The notes below the pieces were generated by a model. It searched no databases. It was given only the letters and a program-made list of their open reading frames with translations, and was not told the DNA's origin. DNA of 7,658 bases from Candidatus Cryptobacteroides faecihippi. GTDB lineage: Bacteria; Bacteroidota; Bacteroidia; Bacteroidales; UBA932. The DNA lies in assembly GCA_018066065.1 (NCBI GenBank), contig JAGHSC010000008.1, positions 1 through 7,658 on the forward strand, in the 5' to 3' direction. Both the position numbers and the translations under genes were made by a program. Below are positions 1-6,404 of this stretch, in pieces (the first letter of the stretch is position 1; every line of letters starts with the position of its first letter).

Positions 1-1597
1 CGATCTGGAATTCAGATCCATCCATCCTACCTACCGGAAGAAAAGCTGTGAAATCATTCATTTCACCGACTCTTACCTCAAAGACAAGATCAAGCTTGTC
101 GTTTCCGCCCTCATCCATCTGGAAAACGTTGATCGTTGCAAGCACGGACTTGTCGTCTTCAGCATAGATAGGAATCTGGCACTGACGCTTCAGGCCTGTA
201 TCATTCCTGCTGACGTTGATGATAAGGGACCAGACGTGAGTCTCCGTCTCTGTCATCGAACTCTGAGCCCAAGCAGCATCTGATGATGCCATCAACCCGC
301 GGGAAGACTGAATCCTGATTCTTTCCATCGTACCGCCCTCAGAAGAAGCCACTACAGAAGTGCTTCCTTCAATGAAATCGAAATAGGCAGCTCTCTGATT
401 GACCGTAATCTTTGCATATGGAGCGTTGACGGTGTTGACAGGATAGATGCTGATGACACCTGTCCTCGCAGAACCGGTGTTCTCTGAATATGTGAAAGCG
501 ATCTCTCCTTCCTCGCAAGAAGACTTTGTCTTCTCATCAAGCTTTATCCACTCCTTGGCATCTCCCTCAACCTCAACATAATACTCGAAATTATAGCGGA
601 CAGGTATGCTGATCCTCCCGGCTTCCGTGTCGACATTGTAATTGAGGTCGCTGCTGAAGGACATCTCCTTCTCGAAGAAGTTGATGACAGCCACTGAAGA
701 ATAACCCACTCCATCGAAAGCCATCACATTGACATAGCCATCCATGTAAAGTCCCGGACAGGTGATCACGATGGTTCCAGAGACATCATTCTTCTTGATA
801 ACCTTCGCGATGAAGTTTCCGTCGGTAGAAGCAGTCACAACCGTCCTTTCATCTCCGTAAGACAAGGTGTAGTCCACCTTGATGGTCTCTCCTGCAGCGA
901 TGCTGGTCGTGTTGTCCTCGACATTGAAGGATATTGATATCGCCTGGAAGCAAGGAAGGATAATCGGAGTACCATCTGCCAGGATGAACTTCACGACATT
1001 GGCTCCTTCAGTGTACTCGATCTCGCTGAAGAGACTGTCTCCATTCTTTCCGTCGGCGCCATCTGTGCCGTTGGCCTTGCCGATCTCGACCCATGTCTTT
1101 CCGTTGTCATAGGACACGTTCCAGAATCCGTCCACAATGTCGAACTGTGGCACGACACCATCTGCCTTGACCTTGTTGCCTGAAGCATCGAGGAGGAATT
1201 CCTCGTCAAGAGTCCACCAGTAGTTGCCATGATCATCGCATTTTACTCCAACCATCGGCATGTAGCCATCCTTTCCGTCCTTTCCATCGCGTACAGTGAA
1301 CGTCTCTCCACTGCTGAGGGTAAAGATGTAGCCGACCTGCCTGCTGTCCTCCATCAGAGGCATCATACTCTTGATGTAAGAACCGGACTGGAGTGCGGCA
1401 ATAATGGTCTGGAGACTCGTAAGAGAATTGTTGAACCCGTCCAGCTGACGCTTGAACTCGGCATCAGTCTTTTTTAGTTCTTCGACCTCATTGTAGAGCT
1501 CATCGATTTCTTTCTGGATTTCCTTGCAGCCTGCCAGGATCAAGGCAAGCGCAAAGATTGCTATTGTGATGTATCTTTTCATATTCATCTTGTTCAT
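1..1597 (-). CDS. DUF4988/BACON-type surface lipoprotein, 3' end beyond window (partial)
   Basis: The open frame runs 532 codons from ATG 1597 off the left edge with no stop, so the C-terminus is missing. A lipoprotein signal ends in LILAGC (Cys24). A charged heptad-like helix follows (about 25-75), then a DUF4988-type region (about 60-215) with short GKDGKDG and GTDGADGKNG stretches and a WWTLD core. An Ig-like strand region covers about 216-310. A BACON-like domain (about 311-402) ends in ITVNQR, and a second similar one (about 403-496) ends in INVFQM. The last visible segment, NDFTAFLPV, matches NDFTAFLPI of the upstream neighbour, where a WGDGT domain and leucine-rich repeats follow; the same is expected here. 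The gene is a paralogue of that neighbour and starts 20 bp after its stop, so they are probably co-transcribed. In-frame ATGs at 1588 and 1582 are also plausible starts; the 1582 start gives a textbook signal peptide. Likely surface-anchored; ligand unknown. Confidence 0.85.
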   Translation of the reverse strand, partial: MNKMNMKRYITIAIFALALILAGCKEIQKEIDELYNEVEELKKTDAEFKRQLDGFNNSLTSLQTIIAALQSGSYIKSMMPLMEDSRQVGYIFTLSSGETFTVRDGKDGKDGYMPMVGVKCDDHGNYWWTLDEEFLLDASGNKVKADGVVPQFDIVDGFWNVSYDNGKTWVEIGKANGTDGADGKNGDSLFSEIEYTEGANVVKFILADGTPIILPCFQAISISFNVEDNTTSIAAGETIKVDYTLSYGDERTVVTASTDGNFIAKVIKKNDVSGTIVITCPGLYMDGYVNVMAFDGVGYSSVAVINFFEKEMSFSSDLNYNVDTEAGRISIPVRYNFEYYVEVEGDAKEWIKLDEKTKSSCEEGEIAFTYSENTGSARTGVISIYPVNTVNAPYAKITVNQRAAYFDFIEGSTSVVASSEGGTMERIRIQSSRGLMASSDAAWAQSSMTETETHVWSLIINVSRNDTGLKRQCQIPIYAEDDKSVLATINVFQMDEGGNDKLDLVFEVRVGEMNDFTAFLPVGRMDGSEFQI

Positions 1598-1617
1598 AAT
1601 CAGTTTCGGTCAGATTA

Positions 1618-4341
1618 TCAATATCCTTCACGCCAGGCCTCTGGGATGCTGTCCCAATCAGGAAGATTATTATTATCTCGGAAACAGGATGTGTAATCAA
1701 TAGGAGTGACGAAATCGTCTGGATGGTCCTTCCTTTCATAGAGATGGACCTTCGTCCCGTCTGAGAGTATCGTGTATGGAGACTCTTTCCAAAGAGCACA
1801 TTCACGGAAGGTGCTCTCGAACGACAGAACCTTCCTCTGATTATCGAAGACAGAGTAAGGGACCTTTTCAAGAAGCCTGCACGACAAGAATGTTCCATTG
1901 AAACTCTGTACGTTAGGGCAATTGTCAAACAGATGTTCTGGAAGTTTGGCGATGGCAAGGCCCTCAAAAGTCTGAGCGAAAGTCCTGATCTCCCCGTTGT
2001 TCTCAAAAAGCTTGGCAGGGATTTCTCGAACACTGCGGCATCCCTTAAAGGCAGAATCACAATTCCATATCTTTGGACAACACTTAAACAGACCTTCAGG
2101 GATGGAAACAACCGAGAAGCAATTGGTAAACACCTGACTCATGTCCGTGACAAGCGTACAACCGGCAAAGAGATTCTCTGGAATACTTGCCAAAGCCTTG
2201 CAGTCTCTGAAAGCAGTAGAGAACGAGAGAGCACTTGAACAATTTGAAAACAATCTCTCAGGAATCACTGCCAAAGACTGACAATTATTGAACAGGCCTC
2301 CAAAGTCAGTCGCTTTCGCAGCATAGTCGAAAAGATGCTCTGACACTGTCTTGAGTCTCGGACAGTCATGGAATGCATTGATAAACGATGAAACTTCCGC
2401 AAACGCACCGGTTTCATCAGGATGAAGAGTCTCGAGACCGATGAAACCTTCAAATGCATAATCCATGTTCCTGAGACCAAGCTTGCCCCACTGTCTGACT
2501 TCCGTGACCGAAGATCTGAATGACTTCGGGATGTTTCTGGCATCAAGGCTCGGCACCGTTCCGGTCACCACAACCTCGAATTTCCTTCCAACCTCGAGGC
2601 CCTCATAATGGTGTCGGATAGCTCTCTGATCCTCAGGAAGTTCCCACCTCTTGTCCGACACTGAGATGTGCTCGCCAGGTGTGCCATCTCCCCAGTCGAT
2701 AAAACAGTCCAGATCCGAAGGTATCGACTTGCCGAACCATTTATAATGCGAGTCGACATCTATCGGCAGAAAAGCAGTAAAGTCATTCGAGTAGTTTGGA
2801 TTGACGATGAAGATCATCGCCATCTCAAGGTCGTTGTTCCTGCCTCGCTGGACCAGAAGGATCTTGGTGAGAGGGGTCTTGCCGCTCTTGGAGTTGACCA
2901 TGATGATCATCTCGCGTGGCTCATTGCCAGGATTTGGATCCACGGTGAACGCGGCGACATATTCATTGTTTCCCCTGTCGATGACCTCACCTCGTACCCA
3001 GCCATCGGAAGGTATGTCAAGGCTGACGCCCAGCTTTGTCGTAATGTTCGACAAGACGGTGCCACCCTCGTAGGAGATGACGTAGCTTCCATTGTCTGCC
3101 TTGCAGTTCGGAGACTCCTGATCGATGATTATCGAGGCGAACGGCTCCACACCATTGTCTGAATAGACATACACGATGCCGGAACGAGCCATGCCCTTGT
3201 TCTCAAGTGCCGTGATTGCTATTTCACCGGATTTCTCGACGGCAGCTCTCGTGTCATTCACGGCAAGCCAGTCATCTGACTTGGAATCCACCTCTACCCT
3301 GAAGTCGAAGTTGGTCACGAATGGAACTCTGACTGTTCCACCTTCGATCGGAACGTCGAACTCACAGCCCTCTGAGAAAGACATCCTCTTCTCGCAGAAA
3401 TTGATCACCTTCATGTCGGAAATACCTGTCTTGGTGTAGACTACGACATTGATGAAACCATCTGAATAGCCTCTGGGGCAAGTAACCAGGATGTAACCTT
3501 CCAGCTCGGAAGTCTGCTTGCTTACGGCTGTGTAGAACCCATCGGTAGAGACAGAAACATAGGTTCCATCATCGGCAGCGGTCAATGAATAGTCAATCCT
3601 TATGGTCTCGCGCTCGCCGATCGGAATGTCCATGTCATCCATGTCGAAATGGATTCTGATCTCCTTGTAGTATGGTACTGAGAGTGTCGTTCCGTCCATA
3701 AGGACAAAGGCAAGGAAATCCGGTGACGTCTGATCGATGGAAAGAATCTTGTCCGGAGCATCCTCGCCATCCAAGCCATCCTTTCCGGAGGCCTGTCCAA
3801 GCTGTTTCCAGGAAGCGCCATAATCGAATGAGATGAACCAGTAGCCTCCTTGGATAGTAAGCTGAGGAATCATGTCATCAGGCTCCTTGATGGTCTCACC
3901 GCTGCCCGGCTTGTTTGAGATAGGAATAAGAGCCCCCATGTCATCATAAATCAAGGAACCATCGATTGTCCAGTACCAGATTCCGTTCGGCTCCTGCTGG
4001 GCTCCGATTCGAGGGACTGATCCATCGCTGGCATCGACACCGTCATAGACACGGATCTCGCCACCGTTGGTGAAAGAGCAGATGTTGCCGGTGCGGCCAT
4101 CTTCGTCCGTGAAAGGAATGACAGACTTGATGTAGTAGCCGCTCTGGAGCACGTCGACGATGGCCTGGAGAGCGTTGATGGACTCCCTGACCACCTTGAT
4201 TCTCGTGGCAATTTCCTTGTCCTCCTCGCCAAGAGCGTCCAGTTCCTTGTGGATCGCGATGATGTCATCCGGGATGTTGCATCCATGGAAGGCTAGCATC
4301 GCACCCAGGATGATTGCAGATAATGTTCTTCGCAGTTTCAT
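1618..4341 (-). CDS. Modular surface lipoprotein: DUF4988, Ig/BACON-like, PKD-like and BspA-like leucine-rich repeats
   Basis: This is a complete 907-residue protein. The signal peptide ends in LAFHGC (Cys21), a plausible lipobox. Residues 25-68 form a charged, heptad-like helix. About 65-225 is a DUF4988-type region (the N-terminal domain annotated near PL29-like proteins), with IWYWTIDGS and GKDGLDGED. About 226-318 is Ig-like. About 319-409 is BACON-like, ending IIIDQES, and about 412-499 is a second one ending ILLVQRG. Residues 500-595 resemble a PKD-type domain with IDWGDGT (548-554) and RHHYE. The segment VRQWGKLGLRNMDYAFEGF leads into a 27-residue leucine-rich repeat array (636-850), followed by a degenerate tail. 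DUF4988, BACON and BspA-like modules are known from Bacteroidetes surface proteins; none visible here is a catalytic domain, so adhesion or glycan/protein binding is inferred. It follows the DUF3575 gene by 4 bp and precedes a paralogue by 20 bp. Similarity to PL29 does not imply lyase activity. Confidence 0.9.
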   Translation of the reverse strand: MKLRRTLSAIILGAMLAFHGCNIPDDIIAIHKELDALGEEDKEIATRIKVVRESINALQAIVDVLQSGYYIKSVIPFTDEDGRTGNICSFTNGGEIRVYDGVDASDGSVPRIGAQQEPNGIWYWTIDGSLIYDDMGALIPISNKPGSGETIKEPDDMIPQLTIQGGYWFISFDYGASWKQLGQASGKDGLDGEDAPDKILSIDQTSPDFLAFVLMDGTTLSVPYYKEIRIHFDMDDMDIPIGERETIRIDYSLTAADDGTYVSVSTDGFYTAVSKQTSELEGYILVTCPRGYSDGFINVVVYTKTGISDMKVINFCEKRMSFSEGCEFDVPIEGGTVRVPFVTNFDFRVEVDSKSDDWLAVNDTRAAVEKSGEIAITALENKGMARSGIVYVYSDNGVEPFASIIIDQESPNCKADNGSYVISYEGGTVLSNITTKLGVSLDIPSDGWVRGEVIDRGNNEYVAAFTVDPNPGNEPREMIIMVNSKSGKTPLTKILLVQRGRNNDLEMAMIFIVNPNYSNDFTAFLPIDVDSHYKWFGKSIPSDLDCFIDWGDGTPGEHISVSDKRWELPEDQRAIRHHYEGLEVGRKFEVVVTGTVPSLDARNIPKSFRSSVTEVRQWGKLGLRNMDYAFEGFIGLETLHPDETGAFAEVSSFINAFHDCPRLKTVSEHLFDYAAKATDFGGLFNNCQSLAVIPERLFSNCSSALSFSTAFRDCKALASIPENLFAGCTLVTDMSQVFTNCFSVVSIPEGLFKCCPKIWNCDSAFKGCRSVREIPAKLFENNGEIRTFAQTFEGLAIAKLPEHLFDNCPNVQSFNGTFLSCRLLEKVPYSVFDNQRKVLSFESTFRECALWKESPYTILSDGTKVHLYERKDHPDDFVTPIDYTSCFRDNNNLPDWDSIPEAWREGY
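1792..2436 (-). repeat. Array of eight 27-residue BspA/DUF285-like leucine-rich repeats within the 907-residue lipoprotein
   Basis: Units begin at residues 636, 663, 690, 717, 744, 771 (26 residues, one missing), 797 and 824. The consensus is roughly LxxIPExLFxNCxxVxSFxxxFxxCxx. Phe22 is present in all eight units and Cys25 in seven (absent in unit 6). A ninth, broken unit follows at 851-895, where YTSCFRDNNNLP matches the FxxxFxxCxxL half. The phase F..C..L..(I/L)..xxF....V resembles BspA-like DUF285 repeats, with IPExLF in place of LDLSxFDTS. The 81-bp units differ clearly at the DNA level, so this is an old array rather than a recent amplification. Confidence 0.85.
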
Positions 4342-4345
4342 GTTC

Positions 4346-4906
4346 CTAGAAAATCAGACTGACGGTTACCATGACATCATCGAGACGGAGGAAGTTCCTC
4401 GGACCCTGCTGGCGGATGACGGTGCAGTCCGGGCAGCGGTAAAGGGTGTAGTCGATGTAGCGGCCACCGAAGATTCCGGCGCCGAAGTCGATGTTGAAAT
4501 GCTTGTGGAGCATGATGGCATAGCCGGCGGAAAGGACTCCGCCGACAGCCGTGCTCTCCTCGAGAGCAGGCCTCCAGACACCTGAGGAGTACCTCTTCTC
4601 GTACTGTCCCTTGAAGCCTCCCCACCATCCGGAGTAGACGTACCATGGCCAGTACTTCACGCCCACGTACCCCCTCTGACGCTTGTCCTGGACAACGGCG
4701 TCACGCTTCTGGCTGTCGAAGGACCAGAGATTCAGCTTTCCACCTCCAACCAGCGAGAGATGCTGGGACACACCCACACCGGCCTCGAGATTGGTGGTGC
4801 CTAGGTAGGCCCAGTCCACGACATTTGTGGAAAAGGCCACCTTCTGGGCCGATGCAAGCTGGCAGAATGTCAGAAGGAGGACAGCCAGTAACAGTTTTCT
4901 GATCAT
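4346..4906 (-). CDS. DUF3575 family outer-membrane/periplasmic protein
   Basis: This 186-residue protein has a Sec signal peptide (hydrophobic 5-17, likely cut after LASA at 20). The mature part has DUF3575 hallmarks in order: STNVVDWAYLGTTNLEAGVGVSQHLSL (26-52, shown here by pattern STN..DW...GT.NLE.GV.VSQH), GYVGVKYWPWYVYSGWW (about 79-95), GGVLSAGYAIMLHKHFNIDFGAGIFGG (about 122-148) and a CPDC pair (158-161). Alternating hydrophobic, aromatic and glycine residues and a terminal VTVSLIF strand fit a small outer-membrane beta-barrel. DUF3575 proteins often precede fimbrial or other surface-protein genes in Bacteroidales; the biochemical role is not settled. The stop TAG lies 4 bp before the 907-residue lipoprotein start, so the two are almost certainly co-transcribed and perhaps translationally coupled. 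ATG 4906 is the only start that keeps the signal peptide. Confidence 0.88.
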   Translation of the reverse strand: MIRKLLLAVLLLTFCQLASAQKVAFSTNVVDWAYLGTTNLEAGVGVSQHLSLVGGGKLNLWSFDSQKRDAVVQDKRQRGYVGVKYWPWYVYSGWWGGFKGQYEKRYSSGVWRPALEESTAVGGVLSAGYAIMLHKHFNIDFGAGIFGGRYIDYTLYRCPDCTVIRQQGPRNFLRLDDVMVTVSLIF

Positions 4907-4916
4907 TTGGAAGATT

Positions 4917-4927
4917 GTTGTTACAAC
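4917..4927. other. 11-bp perfect palindrome GTTGTTACAAC upstream of the DUF3575 gene
   Basis: GTTGT-T-ACAAC lies 10 bp before the DUF3575 start codon, between it and the stem-loop. It could be a small operator half-pair or leader hairpin, but 5-bp arms occur by chance. No convincing TAnnTTTG box with a spaced TTTG was found in this gap; the nearest match is TAAGTTGT (minus strand, 4923-4930). Confidence 0.25.
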
Positions 4928-4930
4928 TTA

Positions 4931-4960
4931 CAAGGTCGACCGGAATACCGGCCGACCTTG
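4931..4960 (-). terminator. Stem-loop after the DUF1080 gene, probable terminator or attenuator
   Basis: Arms 4931-4943 (caaggtcgaccgg) and 4948-4960 (ccggccgaccttg) pair at 12 of 13 positions around a 4-base loop, AATA. The stem begins 11 bp after the DUF1080 stop codon. On the minus strand it is followed by TAAGTTGTAAC, not a run of T, so it is not a textbook intrinsic terminator. It could end the DUF1080 transcript, protect its 3' end, or reduce read-through into the DUF3575 operon. Confidence 0.6.
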
Positions 4961-4971
4961 CTGTGATTCAT

Positions 4972-6267
4972 TTAAAGAGTCTGGATGTGGATGTTTCTCC
5001 AGCGGACCTTGATGCCGCCTCCGTCGTGGATCTGCAGACAGATTCTTCCCTGTCCCTTGCCGATCTTCTCGTCCTGGAGGTCGGTCATAGGCTCACCATT
5101 GAGCCAAGACTGGAGATGGTCGCCCTCGAGGCGGATCCTCATCGTGTTCCACTCACCGTACTTGAGGATGTTCTCCTTCTCGTCAGGGATCTGGTAGAGC
5201 CAGCCGCGGCCGTAGGACTCGTAGACACCGCCGGTGTCGCATCCTGGAGGAGCAACCTCGACCTGCCATCCGCTGACGGTCACGTCATGAGGGACGACTG
5301 AACGGATGAAGACACCTGAGTTGCCTGCAGACTCCTGGAGGAACTCGAGGGTGAGGTCGAAGTCATCGTAGTACTCGGCTGTTCCGAAGTAGCCGTAGGT
5401 GTTGTCCTCGCCGCTCTCGCAGACCAGGCAGCCTTCCTCGTCGACGTACCATGGGTCGGTACCGTAGACGATCCAGCCGGTGAGATCCTTGCCGTTGAAG
5501 AGATCCTTCTCGACAGGAGCAGGTGCAGGGAGTTCCTTGATCTTGACGTTGCGGAACCATGCAGGGTAGCCATGGTCCTGGTGGCAGATGTGACCCTTGT
5601 GGGACATGCCGTACTCTGTGCAGTCAGCCCACTTGCCGGCTGCCTTGCGTGCGAACCAGTCCTCGCTCCATGCGTCGAACTCGACGGTCACCTTGCCGTT
5701 GAGGAGGTAGGTGACATGACCGTTGTCGAAGATGATCTCCGACTCATTCCACTCGCCGTAAGGCTTGAGGTCACGGGTCTCGAAATCAGGAAGGTACATT
5801 GCATAGTCGACTGCGCAGCGCTGCCAAGGCTCGAGCTGGTAGCCACCGTTCATCTCGGCATAGTTCTCATCGTCGATGAGCTGGTACTCAGGTCCAGTGA
5901 TGTAAGGGACATCGAAGCCCGGACGCTCGACGACATGGTACATCATGCCGCTGTTGCCGCCCTTGCTGATCTTCCATTCCCACTTCAGGTCGAAGTTTGC
6001 ATATTCCTTTTCGGTGACGATGTAGCCGTTGGCGTCGTTGCCGTTGCCTTCTGCCTGGATGGTTCCGTCGACGACGGTCCAAGGTCCGGTGAGTGAGTCA
6101 CCGTTGAAGTCTCTCCAACCATTGAGGGTCTCGCCATCGAAGAGAAGCTGCCATCCGTCAGCCTTCTCACTGGCTGTCAGCTTGTTGGCCTTAGGGGCAC
6201 AGCTGGTTGTCACTGATGCAGCGATTGCAGCTGCACCGAGGATCAATGAAATGCTCTTAAGTTTCAT
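4972..6267 (-). CDS. Tandem-domain DUF1080 (3-keto-disaccharide hydrolase) lipoprotein
   Basis: The protein has 431 residues. The signal peptide MKLKSISLILGAAAIAASV ends in TTSC (Cys23), a Bacteroidetes-style lipoprotein site. Two homologous DUF1080 domains (concanavalin-like fold) follow. The first (about 38-245) opens with LLFDGETLNGW and carries GGNSGMM (103-109), TGPEYQLIDDE, GEWNES and HQDHG (229-233). The second (about 254-431) opens with DLFNGKDLTGW and carries AGNSGVF (314-320), GEWNTM and LQIHDGGG (411-418). Family members act on 3-keto-glycosides made by sugar oxidoreductases; the precise substrate is unknown here and no oxidoreductase lies in view. Both domains keep the family motifs, so both may be functional. 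An upstream in-frame ATG at 6327 was rejected because a promoter lies inside that extension and the signal peptide starts at 6267. The leader is A-rich (ACAAAATCAAT), as is usual in this phylum. Confidence 0.92.
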   Translation of the reverse strand: MKLKSISLILGAAAIAASVTTSCAPKANKLTASEKADGWQLLFDGETLNGWRDFNGDSLTGPWTVVDGTIQAEGNGNDANGYIVTEKEYANFDLKWEWKISKGGNSGMMYHVVERPGFDVPYITGPEYQLIDDENYAEMNGGYQLEPWQRCAVDYAMYLPDFETRDLKPYGEWNESEIIFDNGHVTYLLNGKVTVEFDAWSEDWFARKAAGKWADCTEYGMSHKGHICHQDHGYPAWFRNVKIKELPAPAPVEKDLFNGKDLTGWIVYGTDPWYVDEEGCLVCESGEDNTYGYFGTAEYYDDFDLTLEFLQESAGNSGVFIRSVVPHDVTVSGWQVEVAPPGCDTGGVYESYGRGWLYQIPDEKENILKYGEWNTMRIRLEGDHLQSWLNGEPMTDLQDEKIGKGQGRICLQIHDGGGIKVRWRNIHIQTL

Positions 6268-6297
6268 ATTGATTTTGTTATCTGTTTCAGTATCACA

Positions 6298-6328
6298 CAA
6301 AAATAGGAATAAAAGCCCATTTGTCAAT
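6298..6328 (-). promoter_or_regulatory. Bacteroidetes-type promoter for the DUF1080 gene
   Basis: On the minus strand the -7 box TATTTTTG (6305 to 6298) is a perfect TAnnTTTG. A -33-like ATTG (6328 to 6325, consensus TTTG) sits 19 bp upstream, inside the known 19-21 bp spacing. The expected transcript start is near 6291, giving a leader of about 24 nt before ATG 6267. Confidence 0.7.
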
Positions 6329-6358
6329 GGAGCAGGGCGACAAAGAGCGTATTTTTAC

Positions 6359-6366
6359 TATCTTTG
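6359..6366 (+). promoter_or_regulatory. Probable -7 box for the aminopeptidase P gene
   Basis: TATCTTTG is a perfect TAnnTTTG 38 bp before ATG 6405, which predicts a leader of roughly 30 nt. No TTTG lies at the usual 19-21 bp upstream; the closest, at 6320-6323, is 35 bp away. The box is therefore supported by position and core sequence only. Confidence 0.5.
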
Positions 6367-6404
6367 TGAAGACAGGCTCCAACAGCCTGAAAAAAGACAG
6401 ACAA

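Noticed and set aside
1500..2111. Minus-strand 203-residue open frame overlapping both lipoprotein genes
   Set aside because: It lies out of frame with two well-supported genes, has no domain pattern, and is rich in Arg/Ser/Leu as expected of a shadow frame.
2668..3162. 164-residue plus-strand frame inside the 907-residue lipoprotein gene
   Set aside because: It is antisense to the PKD/BACON-like coding region, with no start-site context or family pattern.
1618..4341. Active PL29-type polysaccharide lyase
   Set aside because: Only the N-terminal DUF4988-type region is shared. The rest is Ig/BACON/PKD-like and leucine-rich repeats, with no lyase domain visible.
5572..6096. 174-residue open frame antisense to the DUF1080 gene
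   Set aside because: Val/Leu/Asp-rich composition with no motif, opposite a clear DUF1080 domain.
6268..6327. N-terminal extension of the DUF1080 protein to ATG 6327
   Set aside because: The extension would span the -7 box and predicted transcript start, and would bury the lipoprotein signal peptide 20 residues inside.
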